This document shows positions 10,086-19,756 of a DNA stretch of 64,000 nt, one piece after another. Position numbers and translations under genes: made by a program. The stretch's first letter is position 1. Each line of letters begins with the position of its first letter. Origin of the DNA: Ideonella oryzae (GTDB lineage Bacteria; Pseudomonadota; Gammaproteobacteria; Burkholderiales; Burkholderiaceae_C); contig NZ_JAMXMC010000002.1 of assembly GCF_024055665.1 (NCBI RefSeq), positions 186,001 to 250,000 on the forward strand, read 5' to 3'. The notes beneath the pieces are model-generated. The model was given only the letters and a program-made list of their open reading frames with translations, made no database searches and was not told the DNA's origin.

Positions 10086-10862
10086 TCAGTGGGCCAGCCA
10101 GAGGAACACGGCCGGCAGCTTGTCCGGCATGGCGGGGAGCGGGGCGCTGCGCCATTGCGCCACACTGCGCGTTTGGCAGAAGCCGCCGGGCGAAGTGATG
10201 CCGCAGGCCACGCTCAAGCGCGTGCCGGGTTGCAGCAGTTGGACCAACGATTCCAGCAGCGCCTGGTTGCGATACGGGGTTTCGATGGCCAGCTGTGTCT
10301 GTCCTTCCTTGCGCGAGCGCTGCTCCAGTTCCCGCACGCGTTGCGCGCGCTCTGACGCGTTCTGGGGCAGGTAACCCTCGAAGGCGAAGCGCTGCCCGTT
10401 CAGGCCGCTGGCAGCCAAGGCCAGGGTCAGCGAACTCGCCCCCGCCAAGGGCTCCACCACCAATCCCGCTTCATGGGCTGCCTGCACCAGGTTGGCGCCA
10501 GGGTCGGCTACGGCCGGCAGTCCGGCATCGGAGAGCAGCCCCACGTCCTGTCCGGCCAGAGCCGGTGCCAGCAACTCGTGCCAGGCGGAGCTGGGGATGC
10601 TGGCGGAGGGATCACCCTTGCGTGGACGGGGCAGCTCCGTCATCGAGACTGCCTGCAGTGGCAGGGTCAGCGGATGGATTTCGCCCACGCGCTTGAGGAA
10701 GGCGCGGGCCGTTTTTGCGTTCTCCACCACCCAAGCGGACAGGCCCGCGGCCCGGCGCAGCGCCGCGTCGGAGAGCACATCCGGCAAAGGGACGGGATCC
10801 GTGCCCAGATCCAGCGCGTTGGGAACCAGCACCAGCCGGCCTGAAGACCGGGCCTGGCTCAT
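10086..10862 (-). CDS. RsmI-like SAM-dependent methyltransferase (tetrapyrrole methylase fold)
   Basis: Member of the tetrapyrrole methylase superfamily, close to RsmI, which 2'-O-methylates C1402 of 16S rRNA. The 258-residue protein has the RsmI-type segment GQDVGLLSDAGLPAVADPG (about 110-130), followed by VEPLAGASSLTLALAASGL and an FEGYLPQ motif. It is shorter than classical RsmI (~290) and begins differently (LVLVPNALDLG), so it may be the paralogue that accompanies maf in betaproteobacteria; the substrate is uncertain. Its ATG overlaps the maf stop (ATGA). Longer upstream reading in the same frame is only the shadow of maf. Confidence 0.82.
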   Translation of the reverse strand: MSQARSSGRLVLVPNALDLGTDPVPLPDVLSDAALRRAAGLSAWVVENAKTARAFLKRVGEIHPLTLPLQAVSMTELPRPRKGDPSASIPSSAWHELLAPALAGQDVGLLSDAGLPAVADPGANLVQAAHEAGLVVEPLAGASSLTLALAASGLNGQRFAFEGYLPQNASERAQRVRELEQRSRKEGQTQLAIETPYRNQALLESLVQLLQPGTRLSVACGITSPGGFCQTRSVAQWRSAPLPAMPDKLPAVFLWLAH

Positions 10863-11464
10863 TGCGCCTCCTGCAGCGGGTCCAGTCCCGCGGCGCGCAG
10901 CAGGGCACAGGTGCGGATCAGGGGCAGGCCGATCAGCGCGGTCGGGTCGTCGGATTCGATCGCGGACAAGAGTGCAATGCCCAGGGTTTCGCATTTGGCG
11001 CTGCCAGCGCAGTCGTAGGGCTGCTCCAGCCGCAGATAGCGCTCGATCTCCGCATCTTCCAGCGTGCGAAAGCGCACCTTCACTGACGCCAGTTCGGCGG
11101 CCTCGAAACCGGTGTTGGCGCGCACCACGGCCACCGCGGTCTGGAACACGATGGTCTGGCCGCTCATGCGACGCAGCTGGGTCACGGCGCGTTCGTGCGT
11201 GCCCGGCTTGCCCATGGGTTCGCCGTCCACGTCGGCCACCTGGTCGGAGCCGATCACCACCGCTTGCGGATGCAGCCGACTCACGGCGCGGGCCTTGGCC
11301 AGGGCCAGGCGCAGGGCCAGTGCGGCCGGGGCCTCGCCGGGCAGGGGGCTCTCGTCCACCTCGGGTGAGACGCTGTCGAAAGGCAGGCGCAGGCGCTGCA
11401 GCAGCTCCCGCCGGTAGCGGGAAGTGGAGCCCAGGATCAGGGAGGGAGGGGGCAATGCAAGCAT
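10859..11464 (-). CDS. Maf-family nucleotide pyrophosphatase (YceF type)
   Basis: Hydrolyses non-canonical nucleoside triphosphates; the YceF subgroup acts on 7-methyl-GTP. The 201-residue protein carries the Maf signature LILGSTSRYRRELL at residues 8-21, the DESPLPGE loop and VIGSDQVADVDGEPMGKPG, whose Asp is the catalytic base of the family. The neighbourhood (yceD, rpmF, plsX just across a 47-base divergent gap) is that of E. coli yceF, which favours the YceF assignment over YhdE. The ATG was chosen because the Maf fold starts there; an open frame to 12112 is unsupported. Confidence 0.9.
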   Translation of the reverse strand: MLALPPPSLILGSTSRYRRELLQRLRLPFDSVSPEVDESPLPGEAPAALALRLALAKARAVSRLHPQAVVIGSDQVADVDGEPMGKPGTHERAVTQLRRMSGQTIVFQTAVAVVRANTGFEAAELASVKVRFRTLEDAEIERYLRLEQPYDCAGSAKCETLGIALLSAIESDDPTALIGLPLIRTCALLRAAGLDPLQEAQ

Positions 11465-11511
11465 CAGGGCATTGTCCCATCGGCGCCGGGCGCCACCGCT
11501 ACACTGCCGAC

Positions 11512-12051
11512 ATGACCACAGCAGCGGACCCCCGAAAACTCGACATCGCGCGCAGTGCGCGCGATGCGGACCATCTCCAAGGCGAATGGCCGCTGACCGA
11601 CCTGCCGCGGCTGGCCGAAGCGCAGGTTTCCGAAGAGCCTGCGCCGCCCGTGCAGTGGTCGGCGCAGGCTGAATTGCGGCCCGTGCTGGGTGGTGAAGGG
11701 CAGACCTGGCTGCACCTGCAGGCGCATGCGGAGGTGGCCATGGCTTGCCAGCGCTGTCTTGCGCCGGTGCGCCTGCCCGTGGCGGTGGACCGCTGGATTC
11801 GTTTCGTGACGGGCGAGGAGCAGGCCGAGGCCTTGGATGCCGACAGCGAGGACGATGTGCTGGCCCTGCCGCGTTGGCTCGATCTGGCGGAGCTGATCGA
11901 GGATGAACTGTTGCTGGCGCTGCCCATCGTGCCGCGTCACGAGGTTTGCCCGGCCCCCCTGCCGATCCCGGCTCAGCCGGCAGAAGAAGAGAGCGCGGAA
12001 GCTCGTCCGAACCCCTTTGCGGTGCTGGCTCAGCTGAAGTCCCGCTCCTGA
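11512..12051 (+). CDS. yceD: YceD / DUF177 protein, 23S rRNA accumulation factor
   Basis: Small acidic protein of the DUF177 family, linked to 23S rRNA accumulation and nearly always found directly before rpmF. The 179-residue protein has the conserved ACQRCLAPV motif (about residues 77-85) and a downstream Cys in RHEVCPAPL, followed by an acidic segment. The start is the ATG at which the DUF177 part begins; the in-frame extension back to 10492 lies over maf and the RsmI-like gene on the other strand. It likely shares a promoter region with divergent maf. Confidence 0.88.
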   Translation: MTTAADPRKLDIARSARDADHLQGEWPLTDLPRLAEAQVSEEPAPPVQWSAQAELRPVLGGEGQTWLHLQAHAEVAMACQRCLAPVRLPVAVDRWIRFVTGEEQAEALDADSEDDVLALPRWLDLAELIEDELLLALPIVPRHEVCPAPLPIPAQPAEEESAEARPNPFAVLAQLKSRS

Positions 12052-12078
12052 GGCTATCGGGGCTTGGGAAGGATCTGC

Positions 12079-12084
12079 TATACT
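12079..12084 (+). promoter_or_regulatory. -10-like element before rpmF
   Basis: TATACT stands in the 222-base gap between yceD and rpmF, a region without a gene. No convincing -35 lies at the right distance. It could drive a separate L32/plsX/fab transcript. Weak evidence. Confidence 0.25.
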
Positions 12085-12273
12085 TTCTGGCTTTCCGCGT
12101 TCCTGGCGCCACTCTTGTGGTGCGGGCAGTGTGGGACGGGGTGTTCTGCGGCCGGCGTGTAGCCAGGCAAGCAGTGCGGCCTCGGGTCCTGCCAGATGCG
12201 GGTCAGTCACTCGGGCAAGTCTTTCAAGGCATTTGCCCTGTTCGCCGGAACCCCGGCGTCCCAGGAGAGCTCC

Positions 12274-12456
12274 ATGGCCGTTCAGCAAAACAAGAAGTCG
12301 CCTTCCAAGCGTGGCATGCACCGTTCGCACAATGCCCTGACCCAGCCGGGCACGGGCGTCGAGCCGACCACCGGTGAAGTGCATCTGCGCCACCACATCA
12401 GCCCCAACGGCTTCTATCGTGGCCGCAAGGTCCTGAAGACCAAGGTGGAAGCCTGA
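12274..12456 (+). CDS. rpmF: 50S ribosomal protein L32
   Basis: The 60-residue basic protein begins [20 protein letters not shown], the conserved L32 opening, and continues with the [17 protein letters not shown] segment of proteobacterial L32. It is the zinc-free form (no CXXC pairs). A GGAG ribosome-binding site precedes the ATG. Position between yceD and plsX is the classic one, tying ribosome and membrane-lipid supply. Confidence 0.97.
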   Translation: MAVQQNKKSPSKRGMHRSHNALTQPGTGVEPTTGEVHLRHHISPNGFYRGRKVLKTKVEA

Positions 12457-12564
12457 TTGTCACGGGGCGGCTGTGCGGGGCATCTGCTTGCAGGTGCCAT
12501 CGCCATGTTCGTCGCCCAGTGACTGCTTGTTGAAGTCAATCGGGCCTCTGGGTCTGAGTTCCCC

Positions 12565-13665
12565 TTGTCCGAGACTGTTCCCAGCCTGACCCCCTTGAGC
12601 CGCGTGCGCATCGCCGTGGACTGCATGGGGGGCGATCATGGGCCCTCGGTGACCCTGCCGGCCTGTCAGGCCTTCCTGGCTTCGCACCCCGAAGCCGAAC
12701 TGTTGCTCGTGGGTTCGGCAGAGGCATTGGCGGCCGCCGCGGCTTGGCCGCGATGCACGCAGGTCCTGGCCACCGAAGTGGTGGCCATGGATGATCCCGT
12801 CGATGTGGCGCTGCGCCGCAAGAAGGATTCGTCCATGCGGGTGGCCATTTCCCAATTGAAGTCTGCCGATGAGCGTCTGCCTGCCTTGGCGGATGTTTGC
12901 GTGTCTGCAGGCAATACCGGTGCCTTGATGGCGCTGGCTCGGTACCTGCTCAAGACAGTCGATGGCATTGACCGTCCCGCCATCGCGTCCGTGCTGCCCA
13001 ATCAGCATGGTGGGTTCACCACGATGCTGGATCTCGGTGCCAATGTGGATTGCACGCCCGAGCATCTGCTGCAGTTCGCGGTGATGGGTTCTGCTCTCGT
13101 GGCGGCGGTGGACGGCCGGCCCGACCCGACGGTGGGCCTGCTGAACATTGGTTCCGAGGTGATCAAGGGCAGCGACGTGATCAAGCGTGCCGGAGATCTG
13201 CTGCGTGCCGCTGCGGCGGGTGGCCATCTCAACTATTACGGCAACGTCGAGGGCAACGACATTTTCGAGGGCACGACCGATGTCGTGGTCTGCGACGGCT
13301 TCGTCGGCAATGTCGCGCTGAAGACGACCGAGGGGCTGGCCCACGCGCTGTCCCAGTTCATCCGCGAGGAATTCACTCGCACTTGGTGGACGAAGCTGGC
13401 GGCCCTGGTGGCGCTGCCGGTGCTCAAGCGCTTCCGTGCCCGGGTTGATCCCCGGGGCTACAACGGTGCGGCTTTGCTGGGCCTGCGCGGGCTGGTCTTC
13501 AAGAGCCATGGCGGCGCCGATGCCTATGCCTTTGAGCGGGCCCTGGTGCGCGCCCATGACGCCGCCCGCAACCGCTTGCTCGACCAGGTGCGGGGCCGTA
13601 TCGTGGATACCCTTCAATCCATGCCCATTCAGCCGGCGGACGAGTTCGTGCGTCCGGCCGCCTGA
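12565..13665 (+). CDS. plsX: Phosphate acyltransferase PlsX
   Basis: Converts acyl-ACP to acyl-phosphate for phosphatidic acid synthesis by PlsY. The protein (up to 366 residues) has the N-terminal signature [19 protein letters not shown] and the [14 protein letters not shown] segment (about residues 112-125). The exact start is open: TTG 12565 gives the longest form, while TTG 12595 or GTG 12604 would begin just before RIAVDCMGG; none has a good ribosome-binding site. It lies between rpmF and fabH in the lipid cluster. Confidence 0.94.
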   Translation: MSETVPSLTPLSRVRIAVDCMGGDHGPSVTLPACQAFLASHPEAELLLVGSAEALAAAAAWPRCTQVLATEVVAMDDPVDVALRRKKDSSMRVAISQLKSADERLPALADVCVSAGNTGALMALARYLLKTVDGIDRPAIASVLPNQHGGFTTMLDLGANVDCTPEHLLQFAVMGSALVAAVDGRPDPTVGLLNIGSEVIKGSDVIKRAGDLLRAAAAGGHLNYYGNVEGNDIFEGTTDVVVCDGFVGNVALKTTEGLAHALSQFIREEFTRTWWTKLAALVALPVLKRFRARVDPRGYNGAALLGLRGLVFKSHGGADAYAFERALVRAHDAARNRLLDQVRGRIVDTLQSMPIQPADEFVRPAA

Positions 13666-13680
13666 CTTTTCCCCTTCGCC

Positions 13681-14664
13681 ATGACCTTGCCGCGTTTCTC
13701 TCGCATCACCGGTACGGGCAGCAAGCTGCCCGAACGCCGCGTCAGCAACGATGAACTGGCGGCCGAGCTGGCCGGGCGGGGCATCGAGACCTCCGACGCG
13801 TGGATCGTTGAGCGCACAGGCATCCGGGCGCGGCACTTTGCGGCGCCGGAAGTCACCTCCAGCGATCTGGGGGCGGAGGCCGCTCGGCGGGCGATGGAGG
13901 CCGCAGGCGTCCAGGCGACCGACATCGACCTGTTGATCGTGGCCACTTCCACGCCGGACATGGTCTTTCCGTCCACCGCGTGCATCATCCAGCGCAAACT
14001 GGGGATCCAGCAGGGGGCGGCCTTCGACCTGCAGGCGGTGTGCGCCGGTTTCATCTACGCCCTGAGCGTGGCGGATTCGATGATCCGCAGCGGTACCGCA
14101 CGTCGCGCCCTGGTGATCGGATCGGAAGTCTTCTCCCGGATCCTTGATTTCAGCGACCGGACCACCTGCGTGCTGTTCGGTGATGGCGCCGGTGCCGTCG
14201 TGCTCGAGGCTTCGGAGGAGCCCGGCATCCTGGCCACCCGGCTTCATGCCGACGGCCGCCATGTTGAAGTGCTGTGCACGCCAGGGCATGTCTCGGGTGG
14301 ACAGGTCATCGGGCGACCGTTGCTGCGCATGGATGGGCAGGCGGTTTTCAAGTTGGCCGTGCACGCGCTGGACCATGTGGCGCGCGAAGTGCTGGAAGCG
14401 GCGGGCCGCCAGGCCTCGGACGTGGATTGGCTGGTGCCTCACCAGGCCAATATCCGGATCATGCAGGGCACTGCCCGCAAGCTGAAGCTGCCGATGGAAC
14501 GCATGGTGGTGACCGTGGATGAGCACGGCAACACCTCGGCAGCGTCGATTCCCCTGGCGCTGGATGTCGCTGTGCGCAGCGGCAAGATCCAGCGGGGAGA
14601 TACCCTCATGCTAGAAGGGGTCGGGGGCGGTTTCACCTGGGGCGCGGCGCTGATCGACTACTGA
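13681..14664 (+). CDS. fabH: Beta-ketoacyl-ACP synthase III
   Basis: Condenses acetyl-CoA with malonyl-ACP to start type II fatty-acid synthesis. The 327-residue protein has the catalytic Cys in [13 protein letters not shown] (about residue 121), the His in [11 protein letters not shown] and the Asn in [11 protein letters not shown], completing the Cys-His-Asn triad of KAS III. The gene follows plsX after 15 bases. Length matches the family (~320). Confidence 0.96.
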   Translation: MTLPRFSRITGTGSKLPERRVSNDELAAELAGRGIETSDAWIVERTGIRARHFAAPEVTSSDLGAEAARRAMEAAGVQATDIDLLIVATSTPDMVFPSTACIIQRKLGIQQGAAFDLQAVCAGFIYALSVADSMIRSGTARRALVIGSEVFSRILDFSDRTTCVLFGDGAGAVVLEASEEPGILATRLHADGRHVEVLCTPGHVSGGQVIGRPLLRMDGQAVFKLAVHALDHVAREVLEAAGRQASDVDWLVPHQANIRIMQGTARKLKLPMERMVVTVDEHGNTSAASIPLALDVAVRSGKIQRGDTLMLEGVGGGFTWGAALIDY

Positions 14665-14707
14665 GTCGACGGTTCCGCAGCATCCCATCTAAAAGCTGTC
14701 ACAGCCC

Positions 14708-15646
14708 ATGAGTAAATTTGCAGTCGTTTTTCCGGGGCAGGGGTCCCAGTCGGTCGGTATGCTGGATGCTTGGGGCGATCACCCCGAGGTGGTCCGCACC
14801 GTGGACGAGGCCAGCCAAGTGTTGGACCGGGACCTGAAGTCCCTGATCCACGAAGGCCCCAAGGAACAACTGGACCTGACCACCAACACCCAGGTGGTGA
14901 TGCTGGTGGCGGGGCTGGCCTGCTACCGTGCCTGGTTGGCAGAGACCGGGTTCACGCCCGCGGCGATGGCCGGCCATTCGTTGGGTGAGTACACCGCGCT
15001 GGTGGCCGCCGGCGGTCTGGCCCTGGCGGATGCTTTGCCGCTGGTCCAGTTGCGTGCCCAGGCCATGCAGGATGCCGTGCCAGTGGGCACCGGCGCCATG
15101 GCCGCCATCCTGGGGCTGGAGTCCCAGGTGGTGCGGGCCGGCTGCGCCGAGGCGGCGCAGGCCACCGGCGAGGTGGTCGAGGCTGTCAATTTCAATGATC
15201 CCAAGCAGACCGTGATCGCCGGCACCAAGGCTGCGGTGGATGCCGCCTGTGTCACCCTCAAGGGCATGGGCGCCAAGCGTGCGCTGCCCCTGCCGGTGTC
15301 AGCGCCTTTCCACTGCAGTCTGATGAAGCCGGCGGCCGAGGTGCTGAAGACCCGTCTGGCCACCACGGCATTTGCCGAGCCGGGCATCCCGGTCATCAAC
15401 AACATCGATGTGCAGGTCGAGAAGACCGCGGACTACATCCGGGATGCGCTGTACCGCCAGGCCTTTGGGCCGGTGCGCTGGGTGGAGGTGGTGCGGGCCC
15501 TGCGCACCCGTGGCGTCACCCATGTGATCGAATGCGGCCCCGGCAAGGCGCTGACCGGCATGGTGGCGCGCATCGACGCCGAACTGGTCACGGGCCACGT
15601 GTCCGACCCGGCTTCCCTGGAGAAGACAAAGGAACTGCTGGCATGA
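14708..15646 (+). CDS. fabD: Malonyl-CoA:ACP transacylase
   Basis: Transfers malonyl from CoA to ACP. The 312-residue protein begins with the typical FAVVFPGQGSQSVGML and has the nucleophile elbow AGHSLGEYTAL (Ser about residue 94) and the late His in LPVSAPFHCSLM. The stop overlaps the fabG start as ATGA, so FabD and FabG are probably made together. Confidence 0.96.
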   Translation: MSKFAVVFPGQGSQSVGMLDAWGDHPEVVRTVDEASQVLDRDLKSLIHEGPKEQLDLTTNTQVVMLVAGLACYRAWLAETGFTPAAMAGHSLGEYTALVAAGGLALADALPLVQLRAQAMQDAVPVGTGAMAAILGLESQVVRAGCAEAAQATGEVVEAVNFNDPKQTVIAGTKAAVDAACVTLKGMGAKRALPLPVSAPFHCSLMKPAAEVLKTRLATTAFAEPGIPVINNIDVQVEKTADYIRDALYRQAFGPVRWVEVVRALRTRGVTHVIECGPGKALTGMVARIDAELVTGHVSDPASLEKTKELLA

Positions 15647-16386
15647 GCGAGACGACCATCCAGACCGCCCTGGTGACCGGGGCCACCCGCGGCATCGGCC
15701 GCGCCATCGCCTTGACCCTGGCTCAGCGCGGCTACCGGGTGATCGGCACCGCCACCAGCGAGGCCGGCGCCCAGAGCATCCTTGAGGCGCTGTCGGCCTT
15801 CCCCGGCTGCGAGGGCCTGTGCCTGAACGTCAACGACGCCGCTGGCATCGAGGCTGCCGTCGAGCAAATCGTCAAGACCCACGGTGGGCTGCACGTGCTG
15901 GTCAACAACGCGGGCATCACCCGCGACCAGTTGGCCATGCGCATGAAGGACGAGGACTGGGATGCGGTGCTGGACACCAACCTCAAGGCCGTCTTCCGCA
16001 TCAGCCGGGCCGCTATCCGCCCGATGATGAAGCAACGCTTTGGTCGCATCATCAGCATCACGTCCGTGGTCGGCGCCTCCGGCAACCCGGGGCAAGCCAA
16101 CTACGCGGCGGCCAAGGCCGGCGTGGCCGGCCTGACCCGAGCCCTGGCCCGCGAGCTCGGCAGCCGCAACATCACGGTCAATTGCGTCGCGCCCGGCTTC
16201 ATCGCCACCGACATGACCGAGGTGCTGCCTGAAGCCCAGAAGGCTGCGCTGATGCAGCAAATTCCCCTGCAACGTCTTGGAAAACCCGAGGAAATCGCCC
16301 ATGCTGTGGCTTTTCTCGCGTCTGCCGAGGCGGGTTACATCACCGGAACAGAGCTGCACGTCAACGGCGGCATGTTCATGAACTGA
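15643..16386 (+). CDS. fabG: 3-oxoacyl-ACP reductase
   Basis: NADPH-dependent reductase of the elongation cycle, SDR family. The 247-residue protein has TGATRGIGRAIA near the N-terminus, NNAGITRDQLAMRM (about 87-100), the catalytic Ser in SITSVVGASGN and the Y-X3-K pair in QANYAAAKAG. The ATG that overlaps fabD was chosen; a longer open frame starting at 15532 lies inside fabD. Confidence 0.96.
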   Translation: MSETTIQTALVTGATRGIGRAIALTLAQRGYRVIGTATSEAGAQSILEALSAFPGCEGLCLNVNDAAGIEAAVEQIVKTHGGLHVLVNNAGITRDQLAMRMKDEDWDAVLDTNLKAVFRISRAAIRPMMKQRFGRIISITSVVGASGNPGQANYAAAKAGVAGLTRALARELGSRNITVNCVAPGFIATDMTEVLPEAQKAALMQQIPLQRLGKPEEIAHAVAFLASAEAGYITGTELHVNGGMFMN

Positions 16387-16418
16387 GTCCCTTGGTCGGA
16401 GAGCTGGGTCTGCCAGCG

Positions 16419-16424
16419 TAGAAT
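16419..16424 (+). promoter_or_regulatory. -10-like element before acpP
   Basis: TAGAAT lies in the 72-base gap between fabG and acpP. A TTGGTC at 16392 could be a -35 but the 21-base spacer is too long. A separate acpP promoter is known in other bacteria; here it is only suggested. Confidence 0.28.
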
Positions 16425-16458
16425 CCGGCCGTTTTACGCAATCCCTCCTGGAGGAGTC

Positions 16459-16698
16459 ATGAGCGATATCGAAGCACGCGTCAAGAAGATCATTGCCGAG
16501 CAGCTGGGTGTTCCCGAAGCCGACGTCACCAACGAAAAGGCCTTCGTGGCCGACCTGGGCGCCGATTCCCTGGACACCGTCGAGCTGGTGATGGCCCTCG
16601 AGGACGAGTTCGGCATCGAAATCCCCGATGAGGAAGCCGAAAAGATCACGACCGTGCAGCTGGCGATTGATTACGCCAAGGCCCACGCCAAGGCCTGA
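16459..16698 (+). CDS. acpP: Acyl carrier protein
   Basis: The 79-residue acidic protein carries the phosphopantetheine site [18 protein letters not shown] with the modified Ser near residue 37. It begins [18 protein letters not shown], as in most proteobacterial ACPs. A strong GGAGGAG ribosome-binding site lies just before the ATG. Its Ser is modified by AcpS, encoded at 29338 in this window. Confidence 0.98.
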   Translation: MSDIEARVKKIIAEQLGVPEADVTNEKAFVADLGADSLDTVELVMALEDEFGIEIPDEEAEKITTVQLAIDYAKAHAKA

Positions 16699-16734
16699 TC
16701 CGGCCCTGGATTGTTTTTTGATCCGATCTCACGC

Positions 16735-17979
16735 ATGACCCGTCGACGCGTTGTCATCACCGGCATGGGGCTCATCAGCCCCGTCGGCAACACGGTGTCC
16801 GAAGGCTGGACCAATCTCCTCGCGGGGAAGTCCGGCATCGCGCCGATCACGAAGTTCGATGCTTCCGGCATCGCCTGCCAGTTCGCAGGCGAGGTCAAAG
16901 GCTTCAATGTCGAGGACTACATCCCCGGCAAGGACGCCAAGCACATGGACGCCTTCATTCACTACGGCGTGGCCGCGGCCATCCAGGCGGTGAAGGATGC
17001 GGGTCTGCCCGCGAGAGAGGCGCTGACCGAAGAGCAAGCCGAGCGTATCGGCTGCATGATCGGCTCAGGCATCGGGGGCCTGCCCGAGATCGAGGCGACC
17101 GCCCGGACGGTGGTGGAGCGCGGCCCCCGCCGCATCTCCCCGTTCTTCGTCCCGGCCTCGATCATCAACATGATCTCCGGGCACGTGTCCATCCATTTCG
17201 GTTTCACCGGCCCCAATCTGGCGCTGGTGACGGCCTGCACGACGGGCCTGCATTGCATCGGCCTGTCGGCCCGCATGATCGAGCATGGTGACGTTGACGT
17301 CATGGTGGCCGGCGGTGCCGAATCCACCGTCAACGTGCTGGGTGTGGGTGGCTTTGCGGCTGCCCGGGCCCTGTCCACCCGCAACGACGATCCGGCCACT
17401 GCGTCCCGCCCCTGGGACAAGGACCGCGATGGTTTCGTGCTGGGTGAAGGCGCTGGCGTGATGGTGCTCGAGGAGTACGAGCATGCCAGGAAACGCGGCG
17501 CGAAGATCTACGCTGAAGTGATCGGCTTCGGCATGAGCGCCGATGCCTATCACATGACGGCGCCCAATGTGGACGGCCCCAGGCGGTCCATGAAGGCGGC
17601 GCTGCGCAGTGCGCAGATTAACCCCGAGGAGGTCCAGTACCTGAACGCGCATGGAACCTCCACGCCACTGGGTGACCTCAATGAGACCAATGCCATCAAG
17701 CTGGCCTTTGGCGACCATGCCAAGCGTCTGGTGGTCAACTCGACCAAGTCGATGACTGGCCACCTGCTGGGTGGCGCGGGTGGCGTCGAGTCGGTGTTTT
17801 CGGTGTTGGCGCTGCACAACCAGATCTCGCCCCCCACGATCAACATCTTCAACCAGGACCCCGAATGTGACCTGGACTACTGCGCCAACACGGCGCGTGA
17901 GATGAAGATCGACGTGGCGGTCAAGAACAACTTCGGCTTTGGTGGCACCAACGGCACGTTGGTGTTCCGGCGCGTCTGA
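16735..17979 (+). CDS. fabF: Beta-ketoacyl-ACP synthase II
   Basis: Elongating condensing enzyme. The 414-residue protein starts RRRVVITGMGLISPVGN and has the catalytic Cys in LVTACTTGLHCIG (about residue 165), the first His in LNAHGTSTPLGD and the second region NNFGFGGTNGTLVF. The ATG was preferred over a TTG eight codons upstream because the KAS fold begins there. Last gene of the lipid cluster. Confidence 0.96.
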   Translation: MTRRRVVITGMGLISPVGNTVSEGWTNLLAGKSGIAPITKFDASGIACQFAGEVKGFNVEDYIPGKDAKHMDAFIHYGVAAAIQAVKDAGLPAREALTEEQAERIGCMIGSGIGGLPEIEATARTVVERGPRRISPFFVPASIINMISGHVSIHFGFTGPNLALVTACTTGLHCIGLSARMIEHGDVDVMVAGGAESTVNVLGVGGFAAARALSTRNDDPATASRPWDKDRDGFVLGEGAGVMVLEEYEHARKRGAKIYAEVIGFGMSADAYHMTAPNVDGPRRSMKAALRSAQINPEEVQYLNAHGTSTPLGDLNETNAIKLAFGDHAKRLVVNSTKSMTGHLLGGAGGVESVFSVLALHNQISPPTINIFNQDPECDLDYCANTAREMKIDVAVKNNFGFGGTNGTLVFRRV

Positions 17980-18008
17980 GCGCGTCGCAGCGTCCTGAGG
18001 CGGGCAGC

Positions 18009-18467
18009 ATGCGCGCCGCGCCGCCCGCAGCCTGGCCCGTGGCCCATGGGGGACTGGGGCTTTGGCGCCTGGTTCACCTTGGTTTGCCCTCGACGGCTCT
18101 TGCGGCGCTGGGCTGGGCGGTATCACCCTGGCCGCTCCAGACCGCGGTCCTCGTTGCGCTGACATCGATGGGCATCGCCGACCGTCTATGGTGCCGCCGG
18201 ACTCCGTCGATCCTGGTCTGGAACGGTGTTCAGTGGTCTCTGGGGAGCCGGTGCGGCGGCGAGGTGTCCCTCCAGTGGGATGGCGGCCGCTGGTTGCTGG
18301 CCTGCTGGCGTGAGAGTGCGAGTGGCAATGGCACCCGCCGCTGGCTGATGCTCGACCGGGCGGATGCCGCTTCGGCGGCCGACTGGCATGCCCTGCGCGT
18401 CGCGCTGGTGCAGCACGCTGGCGAGCCCCGTCAGGTGTCTGCGATCTCTCGTGTGGAGGTCACATGA
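18009..18467 (+). CDS. Small membrane protein of unknown function before rpoE
   Basis: A 152-residue protein with one or two hydrophobic stretches near residues 20-58 and a soluble C-terminal half containing tryptophans (SLQWDGGRWLLACWRES). The layout of two short membrane spans plus a small soluble domain resembles YgfX/CptA-type proteins, but the likeness is only in shape. Its last four bases overlap the rpoE start (ATGA), so it is probably co-translated with the sigma factor. No function is claimed. Confidence 0.65.
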   Translation: MRAAPPAAWPVAHGGLGLWRLVHLGLPSTALAALGWAVSPWPLQTAVLVALTSMGIADRLWCRRTPSILVWNGVQWSLGSRCGGEVSLQWDGGRWLLACWRESASGNGTRRWLMLDRADAASAADWHALRVALVQHAGEPRQVSAISRVEVT

Positions 18468-19075
18468 CACCGGAGGGCGATGCTGACGCCATCCTGGTGC
18501 AGAGGGTCAAGCAAGGCGATGTGCGGGCCTTCGAGATGCTGGTGGTCAAGTACCAGCGCCGTATCGAGCGCCTGATTGGCCGCATGGTGCGCGACAGCGA
18601 CCTGGTGTTCGACATCGCCCAGGAAACCTTCATCCGGGCCTACCGTGCGCTGCCGCAGTTCCGGGGAGATTCCGCGTTCTACACTTGGCTGTACCGGATT
18701 GCAGTGAACACTGCGAAGAAGGCACTGGCCGATCTCAAGCGGGACCCCATCATCACCGAGGCCGCCCTGGCCATCTCCGGTGACGATGATGAAACTTCCT
18801 CTTCGCAAACGGAACAAACCGACATGGCCACGCCCGACGCGATGCTGGCCAGCAAGGAAATTGCCGCGACTGTGAATGCCGCGATCGATGCCTTGTCGGA
18901 AGATCTGCGTCAAGCCATCACGCTGCGAGAGATCGAAGGCTTGAGCTACGAGGAAATTGCGGAAGTGATGAATTGCCCGATCGGCACCGTTCGATCGAGG
19001 ATCTTTCGTGCCCGTGAGGCGATTGCCCAGCGACTGCGACCCCTGCTGGACACGCGCGATGGTGAACGTTGGTGA
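18464..19075 (+). CDS. rpoE: RNA polymerase sigma-E factor (ECF)
   Basis: Extracytoplasmic-function sigma factor for envelope stress. The 203-residue protein has region 2 with the segment YQRRIERLIGRMVRDSDLVFDIAQETFIRAYRALPQF split over residues 26-66, and region 4 with LREIEGLSYEEIAEVMNCPIGTVRSRIFRARE. An acidic, Ser/Thr-rich linker (DDDETSSSQTEQTD) joins them. The gene is followed by rseA and rseB homologues and a MucD protease, the standard sigma-E control module in beta- and gammaproteobacteria. Confidence 0.95.
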   Translation: MTPEGDADAILVQRVKQGDVRAFEMLVVKYQRRIERLIGRMVRDSDLVFDIAQETFIRAYRALPQFRGDSAFYTWLYRIAVNTAKKALADLKRDPIITEAALAISGDDDETSSSQTEQTDMATPDAMLASKEIAATVNAAIDALSEDLRQAITLREIEGLSYEEIAEVMNCPIGTVRSRIFRAREAIAQRLRPLLDTRDGERW

Positions 19076-19102
19076 GGCCTGTTGGCTGCTGGAGTGTCAG
19101 AG

Positions 19103-19756
19103 ATGATGTCGGAGCCCCTGAACGAACGTGACGTGGTGCGCGCCTGCCTGTCGGCCATGGCCGATGGCGAGGCCACAGAAGGCGAGATGCGACAGGCGCT
19201 GCAGGCCTGGCGCGACGACGAGGATTGCCGTGCTAACTGGCATGGCTACACCCTCATCGGGGACGCCATGCGCTCGGACGACCTGATCAGCGCGGGCGGA
19301 GGGCATGATGCGCACTTCCTGAGTTGCCTGCGTGCCCGCTTGGCGGATGAGCCAGTGGTGCTGGCGCCGATGTCTCCCCTGGGGCCGCAGGAGGTTCCGG
19401 GCGCGGCTTCCAACGTGGTGCCCCTCCGGGCCGGCGCGCGCTGGCGGCGGGTGCTGGTGTCGCACCGCGGTTGGACAGCCTCTGCGGCTGTGGCGGCTGG
19501 CTGCGTGATGGCGGTGGGCGCTGCCATGGTGTGGCGTTCTCCGGTTCCGGGCGTGGCGCCTGCCGGGGTGGAACTGGCGCAGGTGCAGGCCGTGGCCACG
19601 CCGGCCTCCATGTCGGAGGTGGCGGCCGTCATTCCCATGCAGCGCAACCCGCAATTGGATCGCTACCTGATGGCCCATCGGCAGTTTGCGCAGGGGCCTG
19701 CCCTGGCGGCGCCTGGTGGCATTCGGCAGGTGGCATTGAGTCCGGATGGCGAGTGA
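19103..19756 (+). CDS. rseA: Anti-sigma-E factor RseA
   Basis: Single-span membrane protein that holds RpoE at the inner membrane until stress triggers proteolysis. The 217-residue protein opens with the RseA domain (LNERDVVRACLSAMADGEA, then a DEDCRANWHGYTLIGDAMR segment), has one span near residues 127-147 (TASAAVAAGCVMAVGAAMV) and a periplasmic tail ending in LDRYLMAHRQF. The ATG was chosen because GGAG precedes it by eight bases; a TTG at 19082 is also in frame. The end overlaps the rseB start. Confidence 0.88.
   Translation: MMSEPLNERDVVRACLSAMADGEATEGEMRQALQAWRDDEDCRANWHGYTLIGDAMRSDDLISAGGGHDAHFLSCLRARLADEPVVLAPMSPLGPQEVPGAASNVVPLRAGARWRRVLVSHRGWTASAAVAAGCVMAVGAAMVWRSPVPGVAPAGVELAQVQAVATPASMSEVAAVIPMQRNPQLDRYLMAHRQFAQGPALAAPGGIRQVALSPDGE

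Noticed and set aside
12460-14526. 688-codon minus-strand open frame opposite plsX/fabH
   Set aside because: Shadow of two clear lipid-synthesis genes.
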